From contig NZ_QOLD01000066.1 in assembly GCF_003333305.1 (NCBI RefSeq), forward strand, positions 1-64,000: a stretch of 64,000 nt of DNA, in the 5' to 3' direction. Source of the stretch: Candidatus Colwellia aromaticivorans (lineage in GTDB: Bacteria > Pseudomonadota > Gammaproteobacteria > Enterobacterales > Alteromonadaceae). The notes below the pieces were generated by a model that saw only the letters and a program-made list of their open reading frames with translations, was not told the origin of the DNA and made no database searches. Every line of letters begins with the position of its first letter. Position 1 is the stretch's first letter. Below are positions 40,320 through 47,338 of this stretch, piece by piece. The translations under genes and the position numbers were made by a program.

Positions 40320-41191
40320 TGTCTGTATTAATTAATAAAGATACTAAAGTTATCTGTCAAGGTTTCACTGGTGGTCAAGGTACTTTCCACTCAGAGCAAG
40401 CTATTGATTACGGTACACAAATGGTTGGCGGCGTAAGCCCAGGTAAAGGCGGTCAAACGCACCTTGGTTTACCAGTATTCAACACAGTACGTGATGCAGT
40501 AGAAGCAACTGGCGCAACAGCAACAGTTATCTACGTTCCAGCTCCGTTCTGTAAAGATGCTATTTTAGAAGCTATTGATGCAGGCATCACGCTTATCGTT
40601 ACTATTACTGAAGGTATTCCAACTTTAGATATGGTTGACGTTAAAGCTAAGCTTACTCAAACTGGCGTTCGTATGATCGGTCCTAACTGTCCAGGTGTTA
40701 TTACTCCTGGCGAAACTAAGATTGGTATCATGCCTGGTCACATTCATTTACCAGGTAAAGTTGGTATTGTTTCACGTTCTGGTACGCTTACGTACGAAGC
40801 CGTAAAACAAACAACTGATGCTGGTTTCGGCCAATCTACTTGTGTAGGTATTGGTGGCGACCCTATCCCTGGTACTAACTTCATCGACGTATTGGAAATG
40901 TTCCAAAACGATCCACAAACTGAAGCAATCGTAATGATTGGTGAAATTGGTGGTACTGCTGAAGAAGAAGCTGCGGAATATATCAAAGCTAACGTTACTA
41001 AACCTGTAGTATCTTACATTGCTGGTGTTACTGCACCAGAAGGTAAGCGTATGGGTCACGCTGGCGCGATTATCGCCGGTGGTAAAGGTACAGCTGATGA
41101 GAAATTTGCAGCACTAGAAGCGGCCGGTGTTAAAACTGTTCGTTCTTTAGCTGAAATTGGCTCTGCACTTAAAGAGAAAACAGGTTGGTAA
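40319..41191 (+). CDS. sucD: Succinyl-CoA synthetase alpha subunit
   Basis: CoA-binding, phosphohistidine-carrying subunit. The 290 residues match E. coli (289). The CoA-binding Rossmann region shows [14 protein letters not shown], and the phosphorylated His247 lies in [18 protein letters not shown] and [15 protein letters not shown] are also conserved. It is translationally coupled to sucC and is the last gene of the sdh-suc cluster, ending at a strong terminator. Confidence 0.98.
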   Translation: MSVLINKDTKVICQGFTGGQGTFHSEQAIDYGTQMVGGVSPGKGGQTHLGLPVFNTVRDAVEATGATATVIYVPAPFCKDAILEAIDAGITLIVTITEGIPTLDMVDVKAKLTQTGVRMIGPNCPGVITPGETKIGIMPGHIHLPGKVGIVSRSGTLTYEAVKQTTDAGFGQSTCVGIGGDPIPGTNFIDVLEMFQNDPQTEAIVMIGEIGGTAEEEAAEYIKANVTKPVVSYIAGVTAPEGKRMGHAGAIIAGGKGTADEKFAALEAAGVKTVRSLAEIGSALKEKTGW

Positions 41192-41222
41192 TCAGCTTTT
41201 GATTGCAAACTGAATTCTTATT

Positions 41223-41250
41223 AAAAACCCGCTATCTAGCGGGTTTTTTT
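41223..41250. terminator. Bidirectional terminator between sucD and the TIR gene
   Basis: AAAAACCCGCTA, a two-base loop and TAGCGGGTTTTT form a perfect hairpin serving both convergent genes. Confidence 0.9.
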
Positions 41251-41264
41251 ATATTAAACATTTT

Positions 41265-42140
41265 CTAGAGCTTTTTAATCTGCGGGTTAAATCCGCCAAA
41301 CTGCTGTGGAACTTGTTGATATTGTTGTCTTGCATTTTCTTCTTCTTTAATTATGGTATCAAGCCTTTGTTCATTCTCTAATAAACACTCTAGACCACTA
41401 TTTGTAATTGTGAAGCCATAAGCAGTATTCCCGTTATAGTCTTCAGTGATCATTCTACTTACATATCCAATTCGGGTTAACTTTATCAAGGATATTTGAA
41501 GTTGGGCTTCTGAGAATGGTAGACCTTTTTGTTCTATATCCCAAAAAAACATGCCGTCTACAGTTGTCGTATGAGTAGAAAGTAGCTCAGATAGTAACCG
41601 AAGAGAATTGTCATTTATCGAATATTCGCTTTTAGCTATTTTAGGCGTCATGACTTTATCTATTGCGGCACTCTTATTAAATCGTCCCTGATGACTCATT
41701 TGAGTAGTTATCTTTATACAAGCGGCATTCACAGCACAATCTAAGTTTGTATCACTTCTTTCTGAATCAAAATCTAACGTATTAATTCCCGCTAAATCTG
41801 AAGCGATGTATAGTTCTTTATTTCTTGGTTTGAGTATGAAGCAACGTTCCTTTCCAAGCGAGCCAATGAATAGGCCTAATTCAAAAAGAACATTATCTCT
41901 TACTGTTTGATGATTATTTCCTCGGATATTAGTTACGTCATCAGGAGAGAAAACAAATAGAGCAAAATCAACATTAGTAGCTTTAGCCATTAAAGAACTC
42001 AGTGCATCGCTGCCTGCCTTATCAAAAACATTTGGCCAGACAGAAACTTCAGCAGTATGATCTAACGCTACATTACATGCGTTTGCTATATTTAAGCTAT
42101 CGCTTGAAGATCCTATAAAAATTCTAGGTTTATTAGTCAT
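41265..42140 (-). CDS. TIR-domain protein of the CAP12/Pycsar-effector type with C-terminal winged-helix-like region
   Basis: The first ~150 residues match the TIR-like domain known from CBASS and Pycsar effectors (PF10137 by recall). They show RIFIGSSSD at the start, VSVWPNVF, FALFVFSPDD, and RDNVLFELGLFIGSLGKERCF, with the Glu of FELG as the likely NAD-cleaving residue, then SDLAGINTL. Such domains deplete NAD+ during abortive antiviral defence. Residues about 165-265 (LRLLSELLS...IGYVSRMI...YGFTITNSGLECL) resemble a winged helix. The total is 291 residues with no membrane segment. No cyclase or cyclic-nucleotide-sensor gene is adjacent, so it is a standalone protein. A cluster of large palindromic repeats lies directly upstream. 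Confidence 0.8.
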   Translation of the reverse strand: MTNKPRIFIGSSSDSLNIANACNVALDHTAEVSVWPNVFDKAGSDALSSLMAKATNVDFALFVFSPDDVTNIRGNNHQTVRDNVLFELGLFIGSLGKERCFILKPRNKELYIASDLAGINTLDFDSERSDTNLDCAVNAACIKITTQMSHQGRFNKSAAIDKVMTPKIAKSEYSINDNSLRLLSELLSTHTTTVDGMFFWDIEQKGLPFSEAQLQISLIKLTRIGYVSRMITEDYNGNTAYGFTITNSGLECLLENEQRLDTIIKEEENARQQYQQVPQQFGGFNPQIKKL

Positions 42141-42214
42141 TTTTAATTTTACTCATTGTTTAAGCTTTCCTATATATATTTTACAACTTATTGTTATCAA
42201 TTACATAATTAAAA

Positions 42215-42450
42215 GTCGCGGTGGCGACGACACCCAAAGAGAGACTGCCTCCGGCCTCCCTTTGGAATCCCTCGGAGCTGCTAATCAAGTGTCACCCTCC
42301 ATGAAAAGCAATATCTTCGACGTAACAGCGCTGAACGGGCATCCATGCCCTACATCGCTTTGTTCATCATCCATGATGAACATACGTGAATATTGCTTTT
42401 CATTCCGGCACTTGATTCAAGCAGACTTGGTATTTGTGGATAGGGGAGGT
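42215..42450 (-). repeat. Structured palindromic repeat, copy A
   Basis: Starts with the hairpin GTCGC-GGTG-GCGAC (42215-42228), then a CCAAAG...CTTTGG hairpin (to about 42264). Long complementary arms follow: AATCAAGTG at 42283-42291 with CACTTGATT at 42409-42417, and GAAAAGCAATAT at 42303-42314 with ATATTGCTTTTC at 42390-42401. Inside the arms are two hairpins with a CC tip: GGGCATCCATGCCC (42337-42350) and TTCATCATCCATGATGAA (42363-42380). It shares this plan with copy B and is inverted relative to the C copies. Confidence 0.75.
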
Positions 42451-42552
42451 GTTTACTTCCGTCATTACCGAAGTTTCTGATCGGGAATTCAGTTTATTTA
42501 AAGCTGGATCCTCGATTAAGACACCACGAGGATGACAGGTGTTAATTTACCT

Positions 42553-42843
42553 AACTACGCCAAACACTCCAATTCCCATCTCAGCAATGAAATGACCAAC
42601 TAGCAATGGCAAACCTCGACCCGAGACAGGACGTCGAGGGCTGCCGTTGTTCAGGGATGATAAATCGGCAGGTTTCGTGGTTTGTGCTAGTTGGTTATTG
42701 AATGTTCTGCTGAGTTGGGGCTCCGTGGGGTTCCAAGGGGACGCCGGAGGCAGTGTCCCTTTGGGTGCTGTCGTCACCACGACACCAAGCAGAAGGTCAA
42801 ACTCCAAGCATTTGCTGTTGAATATATTACAGTGAACGCAAGG
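42553..42843 (+). repeat. Structured palindromic repeat, copy C1
   Basis: Left arm CTCAGCA (42580-42586) and ACCAACTAGCA (42595-42605) pair with TGCTAGTTGGT (42685-42695) and TGCTGAG (42708-42714). Within the arms, CCTCGAC/GTCGAGG and CTGCCG/CGGCAG form two hairpins. The end module, from about 42718, is the reverse complement of the start of copies A and B: a GGGG...CCCTTTGG hairpin and then GTCGTCACCACGAC. Confidence 0.75.
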
Positions 42844-43056
42844 ACGTCGAGGGCTGCCGTTGTTCAGGGATGATAAATCGGCAGGGTTCGTGGCTTGCGC
42901 TAGTTGGTTATTGAATGTTCTGCTGAGTTGGGGCTCCGAGGGTTTCCAAAGGGAGGCCGGAGGCAGTCTCCCTTTGGGTGCTGTCGCCACCGCGACGCAA
43001 AGCCGAAAATCACACTGCAAGCGCATGTTGTTGTATTCCGAAACTAACCAATAACA
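42844..43056 (+). repeat. Tandem 213-bp duplication of C1 (copy C2)
   Basis: From ACGTCGAGGG at 42844 the sequence repeats that beginning at 42631 with only scattered substitutions, giving a 213-bp period. It lacks the left arm of C1 but keeps the CTGCCG/CGGCAG hairpin and the end module with GTCGCCACCGCGAC. Open frames called here on either strand follow the repeat and have no ribosome sites. Confidence 0.8.
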
Positions 43057-43145
43057 TGCTTGACGGTACGTTGCCCCTTGTATATATCAGGAGGTCAGAT
43101 CTATTGATTTGACATAAACGAGGTTAGAGTCAGTTAATATATATT

Positions 43146-43370
43146 GTCGCGGTGGCGACGACACCCAAAGGGGGCTTAACGCCGAGCCCCCTTTGGAATC
43201 CCCCGACGCTGCGATCCAAACGTGATCTTGCATTCACTCAAGTGTTTTCGACGTAACAGCGTTGAACGGGCATCCATGCCCTACATCGCTTTGACTGGCA
43301 TCCATGCCAGTAATACGTGATCACTTTCGTTCATTCCAGCGTTTGGAGACGCAGACTTAGAGTGTGTTGA
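43146..43370 (-). repeat. Structured palindromic repeat, copy B
   Basis: Same order as copy A: GTCGCGGTGGCGAC (43146-43159), a CCAAAGGGGGC...GCCCCCTTTGG hairpin, arms CCAAACG (43216-43222) and CGTTTGG (43340-43346), and two CC-tip hairpins, GGGCATCCATGCCC (43268-43281) and CTGGCATCCATGCCAG (43295-43310). The arms and the second hairpin differ in sequence from copy A yet remain complementary. Confidence 0.75.
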
Positions 43371-43442
43371 TCGAGTGGGGAAACTAAGTGCTTTTTAGTT
43401 TGTTATTATTAAAAAACCATTCTGTTAATACTTAACATATAA

Positions 43443-43795
43443 CCGTACCAAATACTCCAATTCCCATCTCAGTGAATGAATCACCATTTTGTAAAGTGTC
43501 AGTCAAGCTGAGCCATGGATGGCGAAGACTGCCGCTTTTCATGGACGAATATCGGCAGGTATTGACTGTAAACTCAAAAGGGTTATTCATGTTTTCACTG
43601 AGTGGGCGCCGCAGGGGTTCCAAGGGGAGGCGCGGCGGTACGTCGCCCCTTGGGTGCTGTCGCCACCGCGACGCCAAACAGGAAATCAAACTCCAAAAGT
43701 TTGCTGTTGAATAAACTGCAGTGAACGCAAGTACGTCGCCCATTGGGTGTCGTCGCCACCGCGACACCAAGCAGAGAATCTGATCCCTAGTGTGA
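43443..43795 (+). repeat. Structured palindromic repeat, copy C3
   Basis: Begins with the same CAATTCCCATCTCAG stretch as C1. The arms CTCAGTGAA (43468-43476) and TCAGTCAA (43499-43506) pair with TTCACTGAG (43594-43602) and TTGACTG (43562-43568). Internal hairpins are GCCATGGATGGC (43512-43523) and CTGCCG/CGGCAG. The end module with GTCGCCACCGCGAC occurs twice in its last 120 bp. The arm sequence differs from C1 but is compensated on both sides. Confidence 0.75.
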
Positions 43796-43902
43796 GTTGA
43801 TAAAAATAAAATCACAACAATCATATTACTGTCATCTTTTAGTAAAAAAATTGTCACATAAATTATTTACATTAAAGTGAACCATTGATGAGAGAAATGA
43901 TT

Positions 43903-44073
43903 ATGCAAAACAACGACTGGCAAGATTTCGACTTTAAAGAATTTGAAGAAGAAAGTGAAAAAAATAAAAGTAAAAAGCAAAACAAGCGTAAATGGCGTGA
44001 AATAGAAAAGTTTAAAGACAGCCAAAGAGAGAGAAAAGTCATGGATGTTAATGATCATTATTACTCAATGTAA
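43903..44073 (+). CDS. DUF3545-like small basic/acidic protein
   Basis: About 56 residues: an acidic, aromatic start (WQDFDFKEFEEESE), then a Lys-rich stretch and KRKWREIEKFKDSQRERK. The KWREIE...KD pattern is that of the small gammaproteobacterial family DUF3545, from memory. No function is known. In-frame ATGs at 43885 and 43888 give a slightly longer form; 43903 (MQNNDWQD) is preferred on composition only. It is probably a soluble cytoplasmic protein. Confidence 0.6.
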   Translation: MQNNDWQDFDFKEFEEESEKNKSKKQNKRKWREIEKFKDSQRERKVMDVNDHYYSM

Positions 44074-44159
44074 CCGAATTTAAAGGGCGTTAGGAGGATA
44101 TGCATTGGTTGAAAAAAAGTGTTTTTTACCCATTTTTTATAATTTACAGGAGCGTAATA

Positions 44160-44651
44160 ATGAAAAACCTATTTAAGAGCATTCCCTTAGTTTTAGTTTT
44201 TTGTATGAGTGTTACCTCAGTCTTATCAATATTATCTGAACTTCCTTCAAGTGATCCCATTCCTTTTGCTAACTATGATCGAGATGGTAACGGCTTGATC
44301 AGTAGGCAAGAGTTTATTCAGGTGAAAAATGAGCGTATTGCAGCAATAGTAGCTCAAGGTCTTTCTATGAGTGATATTGGTAATTCACTGTCGTTTGTTG
44401 CAATAGATGAAGATCGAAACGGACAGTTGTCGGAGAACGAATTAGTCTCGGGTCAACAAACACAAATACAAAATCGCCGTGGTACTCGAGGCGGACCTTC
44501 TAATGTGGGACAGGCTCGTGGAAAGGGAGCTAATATGGGAAAATATAGCAATATGGCTAATTTCTCTGAATTTGACATGAATGGTGATGTTGTCATTTTA
44601 GCGGAAGAGTTTTATGAGGCTAAGGCAGAAAAAATAACTGAGCGTGTTTAG
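44160..44651 (+). CDS. Secreted EF-hand calcium-binding protein, C-terminally truncated
   Basis: About 163 residues with an N-terminal hydrophobic signal segment. The start at 44160 follows AGGAG seven bases upstream, better than the in-frame ATG at 44100. Two good EF-hand loops are visible: DRDGNGLISRQE (about residues 40-51) and DEDRNGQLSENE (about 83-94). A third, DMNGDVVILAEE near the C-terminus, lacks the usual Gly. The frame then ends in two adjacent TAG codons. Translation beyond them (GYPMRNIVN) still aligns with the region that follows EF-hand 1 (GLSMSDIGN). A fourth EF-hand lies at 45051-45140, past a repeat. The gene therefore seems to be decaying. Confidence 0.65.
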   Translation: MKNLFKSIPLVLVFCMSVTSVLSILSELPSSDPIPFANYDRDGNGLISRQEFIQVKNERIAAIVAQGLSMSDIGNSLSFVAIDEDRNGQLSENELVSGQQTQIQNRRGTRGGPSNVGQARGKGANMGKYSNMANFSEFDMNGDVVILAEEFYEAKAEKITERV

Positions 44652-44789
44652 TAGGGCTACCCAATGCGAAATATTGTTAATCCTTCACCTTCGCCGACAT
44701 ATAGCCAAGCCAACTCAATATGCAGGATCCAGAAACGTCTTTAGGCACAGGTTCATAGTTCCAGACTGAACCTAAGTACCTACATCCAT

Positions 44790-45050
44790 GCACGCAAGGC
44801 ATTGATTGAAGAGAATGGTTACTCCCTTGTGAAATCAATAACGTCGCTTAAACTTTTCTAAACCAGCCCTGTGGGGATGTTTAAGCAAAACATGCCCATC
44901 GTTACATCTGTTTTTAAGGACGCTACATGGATGGTGTTATTAGAGAATGCAGGAGCACATTCTCCTGAATTACCATTAATAAAAAAATGCGCCTTGATAA
45001 TGATTCGCTCAGGCGTCCTTAAACTCGCATCTTGAAGTGGTTTGGGTATA
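44790..45050. repeat. MITE-like repeat M5 with the hairpin module
   Basis: The core GCAAGGCATTGATTGAAG and AAATCAATAACG matches M2, and the right part (CATTAATAAAAAAATGCGCC...GTATA) matches the M2 right part. The hairpin module is at 44922-44970. The right end GGGTATA at 45044-45050 abuts the EF-hand fragment. A matching left inverted repeat is not visible, so the left boundary is approximate. Confidence 0.65.
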
Positions 45051-45140
45051 GATATAAATGGTGATGCAGATGTATCTTCAAAGGAGTTTGCTGAACATCA
45101 AATAAATCACCGACAAAAAATGATTAAAAATAAAGTTTGA
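45051..45140 (+). pseudogene. Fragment of EF-hand gene cut off by M5
   Basis: The frame reads DINGDADVSSKEFAEHQINH and nine more residues to TGA at 45138-45140. This is an EF-hand loop with D, N, D and E at the Ca-ligand positions. It begins exactly at the right end of M5 and has no start codon or ribosome site. It is best read as the displaced C-terminus of the gene at 44160-44651. Confidence 0.6.
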
Positions 45141-45230
45141 TTAAAGAGGGAGTAATACCAATTTCGAACAAAATTTAACCACGAAAGATCAACAGACCCA
45201 ACTTTTTTAATAAATAATTACTTTATAATA

Positions 45231-45262
45231 AGGCTGAATATCCTAGTTGAATACTCAGCCTA
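45231..45262. terminator. Hairpin downstream of the M3 peptidase gene
   Basis: AGGCTGAATAT and ATACTCAGCCT form an imperfect stem of about 10 bp just past the minus-strand stop codon, with A/T-rich flanks. Confidence 0.6.
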
Positions 45263-45276
45263 AAAATTACTACTGG

Positions 45277-47118
45277 TTAAGATATCTTTTCAATAGCCGT
45301 TTCAAAGTCATCACACATCTGTGATAAAGATACATCGTTGTCTGCTAAGATATTCTTGCCATCAACTACCTTAATTTTTGCGTTAAGATCTGCCATGGGA
45401 GTTCCTGGTCTCTGTAGTAGGTGTTCCATTTTAATAATCTCTTGAGCCCAAGCTTCATCAACCGATAAATTACAGATATCAGCCAAATATTTTGCATTAA
45501 AACTTTCTCCTGTTAAAGATCTGATACTGTCATCATGGCTGATACTATTACCAGGATTCCAATAATGTTTGCTTAATAGTGGCCCTATTTTTGGATTGTC
45601 AGATAAATAACCAAACTTATCAATAAAGTAGGCGCGGGTTTGATATACCGCCATGTTGGCCAATAAATAACCTTGATATGAACAGGCTGATTCATCTGAT
45701 AATAAATGAGGTATTGCTAATAGTGGCCGCGGGCTGCAAGCTAATCCCAATATTTTTTGCTCAGTTTTTCGGGCAAGTTGGGTGATTTTTTCAGCGATTA
45801 AGTCTTCATCGCTCATTTCATAGAGTGCCCGTTCAAAATAAGGAACTACCAAAATACTGCGCTCTCCATAGGCAAAGAACGGTTGTTTTGTTTCAATAAG
45901 GGCCTTAATTACTTTATTGGGAACGGCTTGACCGTCTTTGTCTTTAGCATATTTTTTCAGCCAATCGGCATCGCCTAATAAACTGTCACAGAACATCGAT
46001 TGTGTTTCGGCATATGCCATTGAGCTAGGAGCAAACTCTTGAGAAAAACAAGGGGCGTTTTGAGTGACATTAGAAAAATGTGCAGCATGACCGCCTTCAT
46101 GAAATAAGGTATTTATACCACTATAACCACTGCCTACCTGACTCGGTAGGGCGTTACTGGTAAAGTTAACTTTGGCAGGAACCCATTTCCCATTGTCGCT
46201 ATATGATGGAATAGGACCGTGGCAAAAGCCATTTTGATACTTGCCTTTTCTATCAAGTAAATCAAGCGTTAGCTCAGCGCCAGCATAATCTATATTCAAT
46301 CTACCAAAAGACTCTACCCAGGCTCTTAGCGATCGAGAAAATGGCATGTAGGGATCTAGGGCACGGGTTGCATCTCCAGCAAAACTAAAATAGAAATTAT
46401 GCGCTTTTATGGCATCTGCTCCTTTGTCAGTTTCTAATTTTTTAATGCTTTTGATATTTGTTTCTCGTGTTTGCTTTTCAAAGTCATCTAATATGGTAAA
46501 TAATTCAGTTGTGGTCATGTGCTCAGTTTTTACAACGGAATAATCAAAAAAATTTTCATAGCCTAAGGCTCTTGCAAACTGATTACGCAATTTAACTAAG
46601 GCAATAAAACCGTTATTGAGTACCCATTGTTCTAGATCAAGAAATGCTTGGTGTGAACTTGCTCTTACTTTTTCATTATCACTCGCTCTCAGGTTAGCTG
46701 CCAGAGCAGGTGAACTGGCTTCAATTTTAACGCCATTTTCATCAATGAAGGTCATTAAATGATTTTTCTTTTTCTCGAATAAGATAGCTTCTGCGTTTAT
46801 TAATTCAGCTTTTAGTTTTTGCTCTACCTCAGACTCCAATGCATTTGACTCAAATAATGCTAGCCAACCTTTTAAACCATGTTGAACACCCAAACTCTCA
46901 GCTTGATTATTGCCTGACAATTCATTTAAATAAGTCTTTATTTCGCCTATACGAGATGCGTTTGAAATGAAATCAGTCCAACGTTTTTCTGAGGCGGTAA
47001 AATTATCAGTTTGGTCGCTAGTCGCCATATAAGTTGACCAGAAAAGATCTTCTTTTTCACGATGCACAGCTAAATATTCACTGTTTAATAAATCAAAATA
47101 TTGTTTTGCAGTTTGCAT
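45277..47118 (-). CDS. M3-family zinc oligopeptidase
   Basis: Cytoplasmic metallopeptidase of the thimet oligopeptidase/oligoendopeptidase F group, cleaving short peptides. The zinc site HEGGH is at residues 340-344, with the downstream SSMAYAETQSMFCDSL supplying the third-ligand Glu region. The 613 residues include no signal peptide. AAGGA precedes the ATG by about seven bases. It is divergent from a peptide ABC transporter about 220 bp away, which fits a role in degrading imported oligopeptides. The exact subfamily is not certain. Confidence 0.88.
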   Translation of the reverse strand: MQTAKQYFDLLNSEYLAVHREKEDLFWSTYMATSDQTDNFTASEKRWTDFISNASRIGEIKTYLNELSGNNQAESLGVQHGLKGWLALFESNALESEVEQKLKAELINAEAILFEKKKNHLMTFIDENGVKIEASSPALAANLRASDNEKVRASSHQAFLDLEQWVLNNGFIALVKLRNQFARALGYENFFDYSVVKTEHMTTTELFTILDDFEKQTRETNIKSIKKLETDKGADAIKAHNFYFSFAGDATRALDPYMPFSRSLRAWVESFGRLNIDYAGAELTLDLLDRKGKYQNGFCHGPIPSYSDNGKWVPAKVNFTSNALPSQVGSGYSGINTLFHEGGHAAHFSNVTQNAPCFSQEFAPSSMAYAETQSMFCDSLLGDADWLKKYAKDKDGQAVPNKVIKALIETKQPFFAYGERSILVVPYFERALYEMSDEDLIAEKITQLARKTEQKILGLACSPRPLLAIPHLLSDESACSYQGYLLANMAVYQTRAYFIDKFGYLSDNPKIGPLLSKHYWNPGNSISHDDSIRSLTGESFNAKYLADICNLSVDEAWAQEIIKMEHLLQRPGTPMADLNAKIKVVDGKNILADNDVSLSQMCDDFETAIEKIS

Positions 47119-47338
47119 TAATTATCCTTTTAAATCATTATACTGTGTTGAACAAAGCGTGGGCTGTTATTATTTTTATGCTATTTAGAATACAACAGAA
47201 CACAGAGTAAATGCTTATAAAAATTGATTGTTTTTTATTGAAGTTTGTATTTAGTCAATTTTAATGTAGTCTTTTGAACCTCACGACGTTGATTATTTTG
47301 TTGCCTGCTAAGAACAAAAAATAAGAACAAATAAGTAT

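Noticed and set aside
42547-43054. Open frames of 60-160 codons on both strands in the repeat cluster
   Set aside because: They follow the repeat units, recur with each copy, overlap each other on opposite strands and lack ribosome sites. The paralogous-looking peptides are translated repeats.
42631-43056. Tandem repeats as a CRISPR array
   Set aside because: Units are 213 bp and nearly identical along their length; there are no short repeats with unique spacers and no cas genes.
42215-43795. Retron-type non-coding RNA
   Set aside because: Long inverted arms and hairpins recall an msr-msd, but no reverse transcriptase lies nearby and the elements are multicopy in both orientations.
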